Source of the DNA: Sulfurospirillum cavolei
GTDB lineage: Bacteria > Campylobacterota > Campylobacteria > Campylobacterales > Sulfurospirillaceae
DNA: 64,000 nucleotides
NCBI RefSeq assembly: GCF_000813325.1
Contig: NZ_BBQE01000007.1
Reading direction: 5' to 3' (one strand)
Below the pieces are notes generated by a model, which was not told the origin of the DNA, made no database searches, and saw only the letters and a list, made by a program, of their open reading frames with translations. The translations under genes were made by a program, and so were the position numbers. Numbering within the stretch: the first letter of the stretch is position 1; every line of letters begins with the position of its first letter. Below, in pieces: positions 17,580 through 25,613 of the stretch.

Positions 17580-17948
17580 CTATTTGACAAGCTCTCGGAT
17601 TTTTTCTTCAAGCACTTTCATCGAAGAAAACGGTTTCATAATGTAGTGCGTTGCGCCTTCGCGGTGCGATTGAAGCACTTTATCCAACGTCGAGTATGCC
17701 GTCATCATGACGATCTTCAAATCGGGTGCTTTTTCCCGCAACGCTTTTAAGACCTCCAAGCCGCCCATTTGAGGCATCATAATATCCAAGAAAACGATAT
17801 CGTATTTCCCGTCCACGCGCGTTAACGCATGGGTCGGGTTGCTAAAAACTTCCACTTCAAAACCGCCGAGTCGTCTTAAATACTTTTCGATCATATCCAA
17901 AATATCCTGCTCATCGTCGATGATCGCAACTTTGATCGTTTTTGCCAT
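17580..17948 (-). CDS. Single-domain response regulator (CheY-like)
   Basis: 122 aa, receiver domain only. It has the acidic pair (IIDDEQD, residues 9-15), the phospho-acceptor aspartate in DIVFLDIMMPQMGG (about D55) and the conserved T and K (MMTAYS, IMKPFSS). With no output domain it must act by protein contact. Its ATG overlaps the chemoreceptor stop as TAATG and the kinase gene follows after 5 bases, so the three products probably form one pathway. Confidence 0.92.
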   Translation of the reverse strand: MAKTIKVAIIDDEQDILDMIEKYLRRLGGFEVEVFSNPTHALTRVDGKYDIVFLDIMMPQMGGLEVLKALREKAPDLKIVMMTAYSTLDKVLQSHREGATHYIMKPFSSMKVLEEKIRELVK

Positions 17949-19273
17949 TATGCACCCTTTATCGTTCGATCGAACAAGCGATCTTTTGCTTCCAATATTA
18001 ATTTTTTAGCTTTTTCTTCGACCATACTGTCTAAACTCTCAAAAACACTGCCGCTTGCCGCTTCGATTTGCGATACCATCTCCTCGATGTGCGCCTTCGA
18101 GCAGATTGCCTTTCCTTCGCCGCACTCTTGAGCCAAGCGGTTGGCGATCTCATGCACTTTGGCATGCGGATTTTCGAGTTTGGCGTACGAAGGCATCGCA
18201 TGAAATTCCTCTTTCCCGATACCTCTTTCGTACCAATGTCCCAAACGGCATTCATGGTGCGTAACGGCCTTAAACTCGTTTTTTTCGCCGAAAAGCAGCG
18301 AATAGACGTTATTTTTATAGATGACGTGGTCGATTTTTGCCAAAGAAGCGAAGATTTTATCGCTCAGATGATCGACCTCAAAAACCGAACGCGTCGCGTT
18401 TTTCTCGAAAGAGACGATTTTGGTCGTGAGCTCGTCCGTTTGCTTTTTGGTCGTTTGTGCGATTTGATTGACTTCGGCGGTACTTTGTTCGGTTTGGGCG
18501 GACTCTTGTTGCATCGTTTTAACGACCATCGCAATCTCTTTGGTAGCCTTTTGCGTTCGTTCCGCCAAATTTCGCACCTCATCGGCAACGACGGCAAATC
18601 CCCGTCCGTGTTCCCCCGCACGCGCGGCTTCGATAGCGGCATTGAGGGCTAAAAGATTGGTTTGATCGGCTATATCTTCAATGAGTTGTACCACGCTTGA
18701 GATTTCACCGCTGCGTTGCGAAAGCGATTTGGCATTACCGACGACGTCGCTCATCAACATACTTAACGTATCCATCGCCGAAGAAGCGTTATGCGCTAAA
18801 CTCAGTCCGTCGCGCGCTTCGTTTGAGATTTGCGACGACTCTTCTTTCATCGTTTTTAAGTCGTTCAAGATTTCGGAAAACGTTTGTTGCAAATTTTTAA
18901 GCGCACCGGAGATGGAATCTTGATGCATCGAAAGAATGTGACTGTCTTTGGCGTTACGCACGTCGGTTTTGATGATGCTGTAAGCGACCAATCCTTCGCT
19001 AAGGCGTTTGCTTCGTAACGTTCCTTGACATCCGTCCATGCTAATATTTTGCATCGATTCGTTTAAAAGTGCGGCTAATTTTTGCGGCTCTTGTATCGTA
19101 GCGCGGGCCAAATCGTTTTGCATGACGATTGATTTGGAAGCATCGACCACCACGATCATCTCTTCTTGCGAAAACGAAGAGAGTTCCTTAAGTAAAGCGT
19201 TTTGGGCTTTAAGCGTTTCGATTTCTTGACGTAAAATGCCTAAGGCCTCGGGTTCTTTTTTCTGAAAAAACAT
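17948..19273 (-). CDS. Soluble methyl-accepting chemotaxis protein with C-terminal CZB domain
   Basis: 441 aa from ATG 19273 (AAGGA upstream), with no transmembrane segment. The central signalling domain has the highly conserved hairpin tip (EDIADQTNLLALNAAIEAAR, about 200-219, followed by AGEHGRGFAVVADEVRNLAERT). The C-terminus is a chemoreceptor zinc-binding domain with ECRLGHWYERG and PHAKVHEIA, matching the His/Cys/His pattern of CZB, which senses zinc or hypochlorous acid through its cysteine. The N-terminal 110 residues include a PAS-like segment. First gene of the receptor-receiver-kinase operon. Confidence 0.92.
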   Translation of the reverse strand: MFFQKKEPEALGILRQEIETLKAQNALLKELSSFSQEEMIVVVDASKSIVMQNDLARATIQEPQKLAALLNESMQNISMDGCQGTLRSKRLSEGLVAYSIIKTDVRNAKDSHILSMHQDSISGALKNLQQTFSEILNDLKTMKEESSQISNEARDGLSLAHNASSAMDTLSMLMSDVVGNAKSLSQRSGEISSVVQLIEDIADQTNLLALNAAIEAARAGEHGRGFAVVADEVRNLAERTQKATKEIAMVVKTMQQESAQTEQSTAEVNQIAQTTKKQTDELTTKIVSFEKNATRSVFEVDHLSDKIFASLAKIDHVIYKNNVYSLLFGEKNEFKAVTHHECRLGHWYERGIGKEEFHAMPSYAKLENPHAKVHEIANRLAQECGEGKAICSKAHIEEMVSQIEAASGSVFESLDSMVEEKAKKLILEAKDRLFDRTIKGA

Positions 19274-19412
19274 CACTCTTCCTTACTGGGTCTCTTATAT
19301 TATAGAACGAAACTATAACATTTTAATGACGTTTTTACGAAATTTTTTGACGAAAGAACCGGCTAAAGATGCCAAACGCAACGAAGAAGCGCGTTTGGCT
19401 TTTTACGAATAC

Positions 19413-19946
19413 TTATGCGTGCTCGTGATGGCAGCAACCGTGTTCGTGATGATGTCCGTGTTCGCCGCATTCACCCTCTTTGCGACCGTGACGATGCGCC
19501 GAGGCAAGAGGGTTGCGGTTTTTCTCGCAACATTTGACTTTAGAGCGAAACGCTCCTTCGTGCGAATCATGACAACCGTGGGATTTTTTGTCGTTTTTTT
19601 CCTCTTTTAAAAGCGTGTCGTAGTTGCTTGAGGTCACCTCTTCCAAAAGACGATCGTTAAACTTTTGAAGGGCTTGGGCAATCTCGATGCGTTCACTTCC
19701 GGCGAAGTAGACGCGAATACCCGCTTTTTGAAGTGCCGCAAACGGTTTTTCGCCTAAATGGTTGGTAATGAGCGTCGTAACGCCCGCTTTTTGAAACCAT
19801 TGCGCGACTTTCATACCGCCTTCGACTTCATTGGATTGAATCGTGATTTTAGCGTTTTCATCGATCAACGCGAAAAATTTTGCTTTTCCGAAAAGCGGTG
19901 CTAAAGCACTGTTTTCACTATCGGTTTTAATCGGCATTGCGATCAT
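19413..19946 (-). CDS. NifB/NifX-type (dinitrogenase iron-molybdenum cofactor) domain protein with His/Cys-rich tail
   Basis: 177 aa from ATG 19946, preceded by AAAGGAGATAAA. Residues 1-105 form the NifX/NafY-like fold (MIAMPIKTDSENSALAPLFG, later VTTLITNHLGEKPFAAL). The last 50 residues are extremely rich in histidine and cysteine (HGCHDSHEG, KCCEKN, EHGHHHEHGCCHHEHA), a likely metal store or binding tail. No nitrogenase genes are in view, so a general iron-sulfur or molybdenum/metal handling role is more likely. It is divergent from a DUF134 regulator that carries the same kind of domain, and a palindromic site separates them. Confidence 0.88.
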   Translation of the reverse strand: MIAMPIKTDSENSALAPLFGKAKFFALIDENAKITIQSNEVEGGMKVAQWFQKAGVTTLITNHLGEKPFAALQKAGIRVYFAGSERIEIAQALQKFNDRLLEEVTSSNYDTLLKEEKNDKKSHGCHDSHEGAFRSKVKCCEKNRNPLASAHRHGRKEGECGEHGHHHEHGCCHHEHA

Positions 19947-19967
19947 TTTATCTCCTTTTATTTTGGT

Positions 19968-20005
19968 CATATGTTCGTAATTGTATCACTTTAAATGAAC
20001 ATATG
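19968..20005. promoter_or_regulatory. Inverted repeat between NifX-like and DUF134 genes (candidate operator)
   Basis: CATATGTTC at 19968-19976 and its complement GAACATATG at 19997-20005, nine perfect pairs separated by 20 bases. It sits 22 bases before the NifX-like start and 57 bases before the DUF134 start, where an autoregulator would bind. Confidence 0.55.
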
Positions 20006-20062
20006 TCAAGTATTTTTAAATCTTTTATGCTACCATAACTTCTATGATTTAAGGAGTGCTTC

Positions 20063-20650
20063 ATGCCGCGTCAAAAATGCCTTCGTCAAACGTTTTATCA
20101 ACCGCTTTGTACGCGTTTTACGCCTAAAAACGTTACGCATAACGAGTCGATTATGCTCTTAAGCGAAGAGACCGAAGCGTTGTACTGGATGGACTTAATG
20201 GGGCTTTATCAAGAAGATGCGGCGCAAAAAATGGGTATTTCGCGTCCGACGTTTGCGCGTATTATCAAGTCGGCGCATTACAAAGTCGCGTTAGCGCTTT
20301 TGGGCGGACACCATTTAGACTTGGAAACCAAACGCGATCGCTACGTCGTCGCTTTGTGTTGCGACTCGCTAAAGACACTTTTACCGCTTCAGCCCAAAGG
20401 AAAATACGTCATCATCGCGACGATTCACGATCATACGATCGTATCGTGGGTTGAGCTTGAAAATCCCGTTTTCGCGCAAAACCTCAAACCGCCCTTGGTG
20501 CTTCCCGAACTCTTTCAAAACTATCAGGTCAACTTTTTTATCAGCGAAAAATTGGGGGAAGGACTTCGAAGCGCACTCTCCGCGCGGGGGATTCATATTA
20601 TTCAAAAAGCAGTCGTGGATAAAGAGGTACTAGCGCACCTCTTTGATTGA
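20063..20650 (+). CDS. DUF134 DNA-binding protein fused to a NifX-like domain
   Basis: 195 aa. It opens with the DUF134 signature (MPRQKCLRQTF). A sigma-factor-like helix-turn-helix follows at about residues 48-75 (YQEDAAQKMGISRPTFARII), then a second domain (about 105-190) resembling the NifX/NafY fold (KYVIIATIHDHTIVSWVELE). DUF134 genes are commonly beside NifX-like genes in anaerobes and are thought to sense metal cofactors or cluster state. The arrangement here, with a divergent NifX-like gene and a shared palindrome, fits a local regulator. Confidence 0.88.
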   Translation: MPRQKCLRQTFYQPLCTRFTPKNVTHNESIMLLSEETEALYWMDLMGLYQEDAAQKMGISRPTFARIIKSAHYKVALALLGGHHLDLETKRDRYVVALCCDSLKTLLPLQPKGKYVIIATIHDHTIVSWVELENPVFAQNLKPPLVLPELFQNYQVNFFISEKLGEGLRSALSARGIHIIQKAVVDKEVLAHLFD

Positions 20651-20662
20651 TCGGCTAAAACG

Positions 20663-21427
20663 CTAGTAGATCGCAAGCAACGCCGCGCCGAAAAGAATGC
20701 GGTAAATGCCGAACGCTACAAACGTGTAACGTTGTAAAAATTTAAGAAACCATTTGATCGACAGATACGCAGTTATAAAAGCGACGATGAAACCGACACC
20801 CAAAACCGTCAAATTTTCGCCGTTAAATTCATGAAAATTTTTGACGATGCTGTACCCTGTAGCCGCACTCATAACGGGGAATGCCAACAAAAACGAAAAT
20901 TCCGCACTTGCTTTTCGCGTTAACCCCACAAACATCGCTCCTAAAATCGTCGAACCCGAACGCGACGTTCCCGGAATCAATCCCGCTAATTGCGCGCAAC
21001 CGATCAACAACGCTTGTTTATAGCTGACGTTTTCGACGTCGTCGACAAAATGCGCTTTGGGCTTATAATACTTCTCCGCGATCAAGAAAACGACGCCGCC
21101 GATAATAAACATCGTCGCCACGACTTCGACGCTAAAAAGTGCTTTGATCTGCTTCGCAAATAAAAAAGCGATGATACCGATCGGTAAAAATGCGACAATA
21201 ATTTTTTTCCACAATTCCACTTTTTTGAACGTAAATTTGTCTTTATAAGCAAATACGACCGCCATAATCGCGGCGAACTGTATAATAATCTCATACGTCT
21301 TGGTCACGCTATCTTGCCGAATACCTAAAAAATCCGCCGTCACGATCATATGTCCCGTCGATGAAACGGGTAAAAACTCGGTAAACCCCTCAACCACACC
21401 CATAATAATAGACTGAAAAATATCCAC
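20663..21427 (-). CDS. uppP: Undecaprenyl-diphosphatase (UppP/BacA)
   Basis: 254 aa from GTG 21427, with AGGAA 5 bases before it; no ATG fits. About seven to eight membrane helices. The two family motifs are intact: GVVEGFTEFLPVSSTGHMIV (residues 10-29) with the catalytic Glu and Ser, and PGTSRSGSTILGAMF (about 148-162) with the catalytic Arg. The enzyme dephosphorylates undecaprenyl diphosphate at the inner membrane, recycling the carrier for peptidoglycan and O-antigen. Convergent with the DUF134 gene. Confidence 0.96.
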   Translation of the reverse strand: MDIFQSIIMGVVEGFTEFLPVSSTGHMIVTADFLGIRQDSVTKTYEIIIQFAAIMAVVFAYKDKFTFKKVELWKKIIVAFLPIGIIAFLFAKQIKALFSVEVVATMFIIGGVVFLIAEKYYKPKAHFVDDVENVSYKQALLIGCAQLAGLIPGTSRSGSTILGAMFVGLTRKASAEFSFLLAFPVMSAATGYSIVKNFHEFNGENLTVLGVGFIVAFITAYLSIKWFLKFLQRYTFVAFGIYRILFGAALLAIY

Positions 21428-21531
21428 AAAAATTCCTACATGTAAAGATAAAACGCGATTTTAGCATAAGCCACGTTAGTCTTTGCCAAACATCGCATAC
21501 GCAACGTTGTAAACGGAGAAATTTGCTCTTA

Positions 21532-21557
21532 ATTCGGTAAAGTAAAATTTACCGAAT
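21532..21557. repeat. 10-bp inverted repeat upstream of the HgdB-like gene
   Basis: ATTCGGTAAA, six bases, TTTACCGAAT, perfect. The downstream TTTTAATCTTT would let it act as a weak terminator on the plus strand, but no gene upstream reads in that direction, so an operator or leader hairpin is equally likely. Confidence 0.5.
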
Positions 21558-21596
21558 TTTAATCTTTAGTAGTTTACAATACATCAATTGCTGTTG

Positions 21597-21611
21597 GTCT
21601 AAGGCTTAGAC
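21597..21611. promoter_or_regulatory. 7-1-7 palindrome upstream of the HgdB-like gene
   Basis: GTCTAAG-G-CTTAGAC, perfect, 86 bases before the ATG at 21698. Its symmetry and length fit a dimeric repressor or activator site. The remaining intergenic sequence (21428-21697) also has a TTACATGTAA site at 21650-21659. Confidence 0.45.
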
Positions 21612-21697
21612 ATACATGAAGTAGCACCTCTTTTTTACTGCGCATCGCTTTACATGTAAACCTAAACAGCACTACATTTTTCACAAAGGAAAGTACG

Positions 21698-23017
21698 ATG
21701 GGTGTTGAACTCCACAAGGATTTATTAGGAAGTATCGGTGTCGACGTTGAGCGTCACGCAAAGATGATGGGTGCCGGGTTAGAAGCCTACAAAGCACAGT
21801 TTTTAGGACAACCCGATCGTCCTAAAGGAATGGCGTATTTCGACTGGTTTATGAGCGAGATTCAAGGGCAAAGGATTGCTGAGATCAATGCGCTTCGTGC
21901 CGAGAAAAAACCTGCCGTGGGCACGTTTTGTATCTTCGTTCCCGAAGAGATCGTCGTGGGTGCGGGCGGAGCGTGTTATGGCTTATGCGGCGGTTCTAAC
22001 GCTACGGTAGCGGACGCCGAAACCGAGCTTCCTCGCAACATCTGTCCCCTCATCAAATCCGCGCACGGATTTAAGTTGCAACGCACCTGTGCGTATACGC
22101 AATCCAGTGATTTTATCTACGGCGAAACCACCTGTGAAGCAAAGAAAAAAGCATGGGAGATCTTAGCCAAACACCATCCCGTACATGTCATGAACATTCC
22201 GCATATGAAGCGTGAGAAAGACCTCAAAATGTGGCAAGAGGAGATCAAAGAGTTTAAAGAGCATATCGAAGTCGTTACCGAGAAAAAACTCAGCCTCGAT
22301 GCGATGAAAGAGGGCGTGCGCAAAGTCAATGCCAAACGAAGCGCGCTTCAAAGGCTCGATCGTTTACGCGGTATGAATCCCGATGTTATGCCCATCAGCG
22401 GCAAAGACGCGCTTTTTATCACGCAAGTAGGTTTTATGGACGACATCGAGCGTTATACCGAGAAAGTCAATGAACTCTGCGACGAGCTTGAAGAGCGTGT
22501 GAAAAATAAGCAAAGCGTTTTTCCGAAAGATACGCCTCGTTTGATGGTGCTTGGAACGCCCTTTGCCCCACCCAACTGGAAACTTCACACGGCGGTCGAA
22601 ACGACGGGCGGTTGCGTCATCAACGAAGAGAGTTGCATCGGGCATCGTTACTTTAAAGACAACGTGGACATCGAAGGCGCGCAAAGCGACGACGAACTTT
22701 ACGCACGCTTGATGACACGCTACTCCAAAATCGACTGCGCCTGTTTTACGCCAAACACCGGACGCATCGACAAAATCGTGCAAATGTACAAAGAAAGACA
22801 AGCCGATGGCGTCATCTACTACACGCTTTCCTTTTGTCACACCTACAATGTCGAGTCGCACCTCGTGCTTGAAGCGATGCAAAAAGAAGGCATTCCTTGC
22901 TTAGTCATCGAGTCGGACTATTCACCCGAAGATGCCGGGCAGATAAAAACCCGTGTTGAAGCCTTTTTGGAGAGCATCAACTTCAAGAAAAAAGCGCAAG
23001 CGTTCGCAAGCAAATAA
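21698..23017 (+). CDS. HgdB/BcrC-family iron-sulfur reductase (double-cubane cluster protein-like)
   Basis: 439 aa; AAAGGAAAG precedes the ATG. It belongs to the 2-hydroxyacyl-CoA dehydratase D-component family (GTFCIFVPEEIVVGAGGACY, about 75-94, then GLCGGSN; RTCAYTQSSDF; later GTPFAPPNWKLHTAVETTGG and KIDCACFTPNTGRID). No partner dehydratase subunit (HgdA/BcrB) is present; the only neighbour is the ATPase that follows immediately. This single-subunit plus activator layout is that of YjiM/YjiL and of double-cubane cluster proteins, which reduce small molecules such as acetylene or hydrazine in vitro. The natural substrate is unknown. Confidence 0.88.
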   Translation: MGVELHKDLLGSIGVDVERHAKMMGAGLEAYKAQFLGQPDRPKGMAYFDWFMSEIQGQRIAEINALRAEKKPAVGTFCIFVPEEIVVGAGGACYGLCGGSNATVADAETELPRNICPLIKSAHGFKLQRTCAYTQSSDFIYGETTCEAKKKAWEILAKHHPVHVMNIPHMKREKDLKMWQEEIKEFKEHIEVVTEKKLSLDAMKEGVRKVNAKRSALQRLDRLRGMNPDVMPISGKDALFITQVGFMDDIERYTEKVNELCDELEERVKNKQSVFPKDTPRLMVLGTPFAPPNWKLHTAVETTGGCVINEESCIGHRYFKDNVDIEGAQSDDELYARLMTRYSKIDCACFTPNTGRIDKIVQMYKERQADGVIYYTLSFCHTYNVESHLVLEAMQKEGIPCLVIESDYSPEDAGQIKTRVEAFLESINFKKKAQAFASK

Positions 23018-23775
23018 TGTTTTGGGGCGTGGATATAGGCTCGACCTATACAAAAATCATCGGAATCAATCATGAGAGGGAGATCGTCGATTCGGCGGTC
23101 ATCCCGACCATCTTTAACCAAGATGCCATCGTGGGCGAGTATTTGGCGGATAAAGAGGTAAAAATGCTCGTGGCGACAGGCTACGGGCGTTACATGTTAG
23201 AAGATTCTCACGGTGCGCCCGTCATCAGTGAAATCAAAGCGCACGCCAAAGGGGCGTACTTTTTTGAGCCCAGTGTCGCCACCGTCATCGACCTTGGCGG
23301 ACAAGACAGCAAGGTCATCAAGATGGGAGAATGCGGCAGTTTCACCGACTTTCGCATGAACGACAAATGCGCCGCGGGTACGGGAAAATTCCTAGAGATC
23401 GCTGCCAATCGTTTGGGCTTAGAGATGGAAACTTTCGCCAAAGCAGGATTTGAGCACGACAAGGAACTCACCATATCAAGCATGTGTGCGGTCTTTGCCG
23501 AGTCGGAGGTCATCTCTCTCATCGCCAAAAAAGAGAGTTTGGCAAACATCTGCTACGGCGTCCACGAATCCATCGCCTCCAGACTGGCGTCCATGGCTCG
23601 AAAATTTGTCATCAAGGAAAACGAAACCATCGTTTTCACCGGTGGCGGCGCACTCAATCCTTTCTTGCATCATATGCTTGAGAAAAAACTAGAGCGAACC
23701 ATCATCATCCCCAAACATCCCCAACTCATGGGTGCAGTAGGTGCGGCACTGGCGGGATTTGAAGTCGTACAATAA
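23017..23775 (+). CDS. HgdC/BcrA-family ATP-dependent activator (archerase)
   Basis: 252 aa. ASKHA-fold ATPase: N-terminal phosphate loop DIGSTYTKIIGIN (about 5-17), VATGYGRYML, IDLGGQDSKVI (second phosphate site), and FTGGGALNPF. The cluster cysteines are C112 region (MNDKCAAGTGKFLE) and SSMCAVFAESEVISLI, which hold a [4Fe-4S] between two subunits in activators. It injects electrons into the partner reductase at the cost of ATP. The start shares one base with the stop of the HgdB-like gene, so the two are co-translated. Confidence 0.92.
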   Translation: MFWGVDIGSTYTKIIGINHEREIVDSAVIPTIFNQDAIVGEYLADKEVKMLVATGYGRYMLEDSHGAPVISEIKAHAKGAYFFEPSVATVIDLGGQDSKVIKMGECGSFTDFRMNDKCAAGTGKFLEIAANRLGLEMETFAKAGFEHDKELTISSMCAVFAESEVISLIAKKESLANICYGVHESIASRLASMARKFVIKENETIVFTGGGALNPFLHHMLEKKLERTIIIPKHPQLMGAVGAALAGFEVVQ

Positions 23776-23810
23776 TTCTTACATGTAAAGGTTAGGATAT
23801 AATCTTGTAA

Positions 23811-24650
23811 TCATTGATATTTTTTGGCTATTTTTAGAAATTGTCCAAAACTAAATAGTGCTTTATCTATTTTTCGGTTATCATAGCTATTACCAAATAA
23901 CTTTATAAACGGTAAATATTCATTGATATAGCTTTCATATACTTTTTTCTTGTTATACCCAATTTCAATAATTTTTTTAGTTGTTAAATACTTCATTGCT
24001 CGATAAGTATGTTGATCATAAATTGGATATTCTTGTGGTGACAGACAGTGTAAATAAAAAATATTCCATATTGCGCCGCCTGACTGCTTATCATTCAAAT
24101 AGCGTTCTTTTTTATCGCCAAGAAAAAGTAGCGGGTAGTTTTTTTCTATACTTTCGAGTTTTGCATGAGAAATAACAGAACCATTTTTCCATTCAAACAG
24201 TTCACGCCTTGAGATTTCAGTCAAAGGTTTTCCTATATTTTCATCATACTTACTTTCCATTGGATATGAATATTTTTTCTCCCAATGCACTATGAAATCC
24301 TTTAGAGTAGGTGTACTAATCTCAAATGATAGATGGAAAGTATCAAAGTTTTTTACTAATTCATCTTCATTTGGTAAAGCTATTGCTTTGCACAAAAATA
24401 TTCGATGTGGCTTTATTGTTTTATCAACACAAATTTCTTTCCAATGGTTATTTTGTGCATATATCCGATTTTGTAATTCGGCTTTTGGATGCGCAACATG
24501 CCCTTGTTCGCATGTCCTTTTTAAGGCATCATAAATACTTAAATCTTTACCGTTGTTGTGTTGTTGCCAAATCACATTAGCTAACTCTGGTATCGAAATG
24601 GGTGTATTGATATTTTTTAATGTATTAAGAACTATTTGTTTTAGAGTCAT
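23811..24650 (-). CDS. Uncharacterised protein with N-terminal winged-helix-like domain, paired with a macro-domain gene
   Basis: 279 aa from ATG 24650, which overlaps the macro-domain stop as ATGA. Residues 1-80 (TLKQIVLNTLKNINTPISIP, then ELANVIW) resemble the HARE-HTH/restriction-modification type winged helix. The C-terminal half is alpha-helical with a conserved-looking segment around residues 195-220 (WNIFYLHCLSPQEYPIYDQH) of the type seen in uncharacterised proteins near DNA-repair or restriction genes. No catalytic motif is certain. Both genes are clearly AT-richer than their surroundings, a sign of transfer. A defence or DNA-modification role is possible but unproven. Confidence 0.8.
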   Translation of the reverse strand: MTLKQIVLNTLKNINTPISIPELANVIWQQHNNGKDLSIYDALKRTCEQGHVAHPKAELQNRIYAQNNHWKEICVDKTIKPHRIFLCKAIALPNEDELVKNFDTFHLSFEISTPTLKDFIVHWEKKYSYPMESKYDENIGKPLTEISRRELFEWKNGSVISHAKLESIEKNYPLLFLGDKKERYLNDKQSGGAIWNIFYLHCLSPQEYPIYDQHTYRAMKYLTTKKIIEIGYNKKKVYESYINEYLPFIKLFGNSYDNRKIDKALFSFGQFLKIAKKYQ

Positions 24651-25222
24651 TGTTTTTTCCTCAAATATCCTCTTGCATTTTCGATCCAATAGTACTTCAA
24701 AAAATCCTTTTTCGTATAAAAATAAATAATAACTTCCACGTCATAGACTGATTTACACAATAGTTTTTTTATGATTAAATATACCTTCTCTTTTTTAAGC
24801 CCACCCGTTCCTGTCCCCAACAACGGTATAGTAATTTTTGGCTTTTTGATATTTTCTTTGATAGATACTTCATCTACCGTATAAAGAATATTTTTTAACG
24901 CTTTATCAATATGTTTATATGTTGGATAGGGGCTTTGTGTATTATTTGTATAATCCATTATAGCGACATGTAAAGAATATTTAAAATTTTTCGCTGTTCC
25001 ACTATCTGAAACGACTACATCACCTTGATGAATTCGTCCAAATTTTTGTATATACTGTGCTTTTAGTTCATACAATCTTTGCTGAAAAAAGCTACCTCCA
25101 CAATGTTGCCTAAATGCTTTCGATACTCCACTTCCTAAAATTAATTCAGTATTTGAAGCATTAACAATAAAATCAGAGGTTTCTTGAATTAAATTGCCAT
25201 ATTTAATTTTAAAATCAGACAT
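24647..25222 (-). CDS. Macro-domain protein (ADP-ribose binding/hydrolysis type)
   Basis: 191 aa, essentially one macro domain. Diagnostic segments are IVNASNTELILGSGVSKAFR (residues about 19-38), which contains the asparagine and glycine loop around ADP-ribose, GDVVVSDSG (about 67-75) and ITIPLLGTGTGGLKKEKV (about 128-145), the phosphate loop. Macro domains bind or remove ADP-ribose from proteins or nucleic acids; DarG antitoxins are one example. The partner gene downstream is not recognisably DarT. Strongly AT-rich and probably acquired with the partner. Confidence 0.88.
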   Translation of the reverse strand: MSDFKIKYGNLIQETSDFIVNASNTELILGSGVSKAFRQHCGGSFFQQRLYELKAQYIQKFGRIHQGDVVVSDSGTAKNFKYSLHVAIMDYTNNTQSPYPTYKHIDKALKNILYTVDEVSIKENIKKPKITIPLLGTGTGGLKKEKVYLIIKKLLCKSVYDVEVIIYFYTKKDFLKYYWIENARGYLRKKQ

Positions 25223-25322
25223 ATTTCCATGCTTATATAAAATTTAACTTTATTGTAACATAAGCCTACCATTCTTTTCTCTCAAAAGCCAAGTCCTCAG
25301 CCAACTTTCCAAAAGTATTCTT

Positions 25323-25346
25323 TATAATACGCTAAATCGTACGATT
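25323..25346 (+). promoter_or_regulatory. Promoter -10 and palindromic operator of the toxin-antitoxin operon
   Basis: TATAAT at 25323-25328 is followed at 25335-25346 by the perfect 12-bp palindrome AATCGTACGATT, placed at the expected transcription start. Type II antitoxins usually repress their own promoter by binding such a site. Confidence 0.6.
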
Positions 25347-25358
25347 AAGGATACTATT

Positions 25359-25613
25359 ATGATCGTATCAGCCAATGACATCAAAACCAAAGGGGTTACA
25401 CTCCTTGATAAACTCTTTGAAAAAGCCAGTGAAGTCATCATCAATGTTCGGGGAAAAAACAAGTACGTCGTCATCGACATTGAGCGGTACAAGCAGTTGC
25501 GTGAGTTAGAACTTGATAGACTTTACGACGAGACGATGAACGAGATCAAAGAGGGGCGTTATAAAACACAGAGCGTAGAAGAGCATTTAAGCGAGCTACG
25601 CAATGCCTTATAA
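25359..25613 (+). CDS. Type II antitoxin, Phd/RelB-like
   Basis: 84 aa. The N-terminal half (MIVSANDIKTKGVTLLDKLF and VIINVRGKNKYVVIDIERYK) matches the prevent-host-death/YefM fold, a DNA-binding dimer. The charged C-terminal half (LYDETMNEIKEGRYKTQSVE) would wrap the toxin. It overlaps the toxin gene by 11 bases and has a palindrome at its promoter, typical of autoregulation. Confidence 0.88.
   Translation: MIVSANDIKTKGVTLLDKLFEKASEVIINVRGKNKYVVIDIERYKQLRELELDRLYDETMNEIKEGRYKTQSVEEHLSELRNAL

Noticed and set aside
18068..18652. 194-codon plus-strand frame inside the chemoreceptor gene
   Set aside because: Antisense shadow of a conserved signalling domain; composition is not protein-like.
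19413..19946. Part of a nitrogenase gene cluster
   Set aside because: NifX-like fold only; no nifHDK, nifE/N or nifB in the window.
22364..22882. 172-codon minus-strand frame inside the HgdB-like gene
   Set aside because: Antisense to a conserved enzyme; no start signal or neighbour support.
24647..25222. DarTG toxin-antitoxin system
   Set aside because: The macro domain fits DarG's N-terminus, but the protein lacks DarG's C-terminal half and the partner lacks recognisable DarT motifs.
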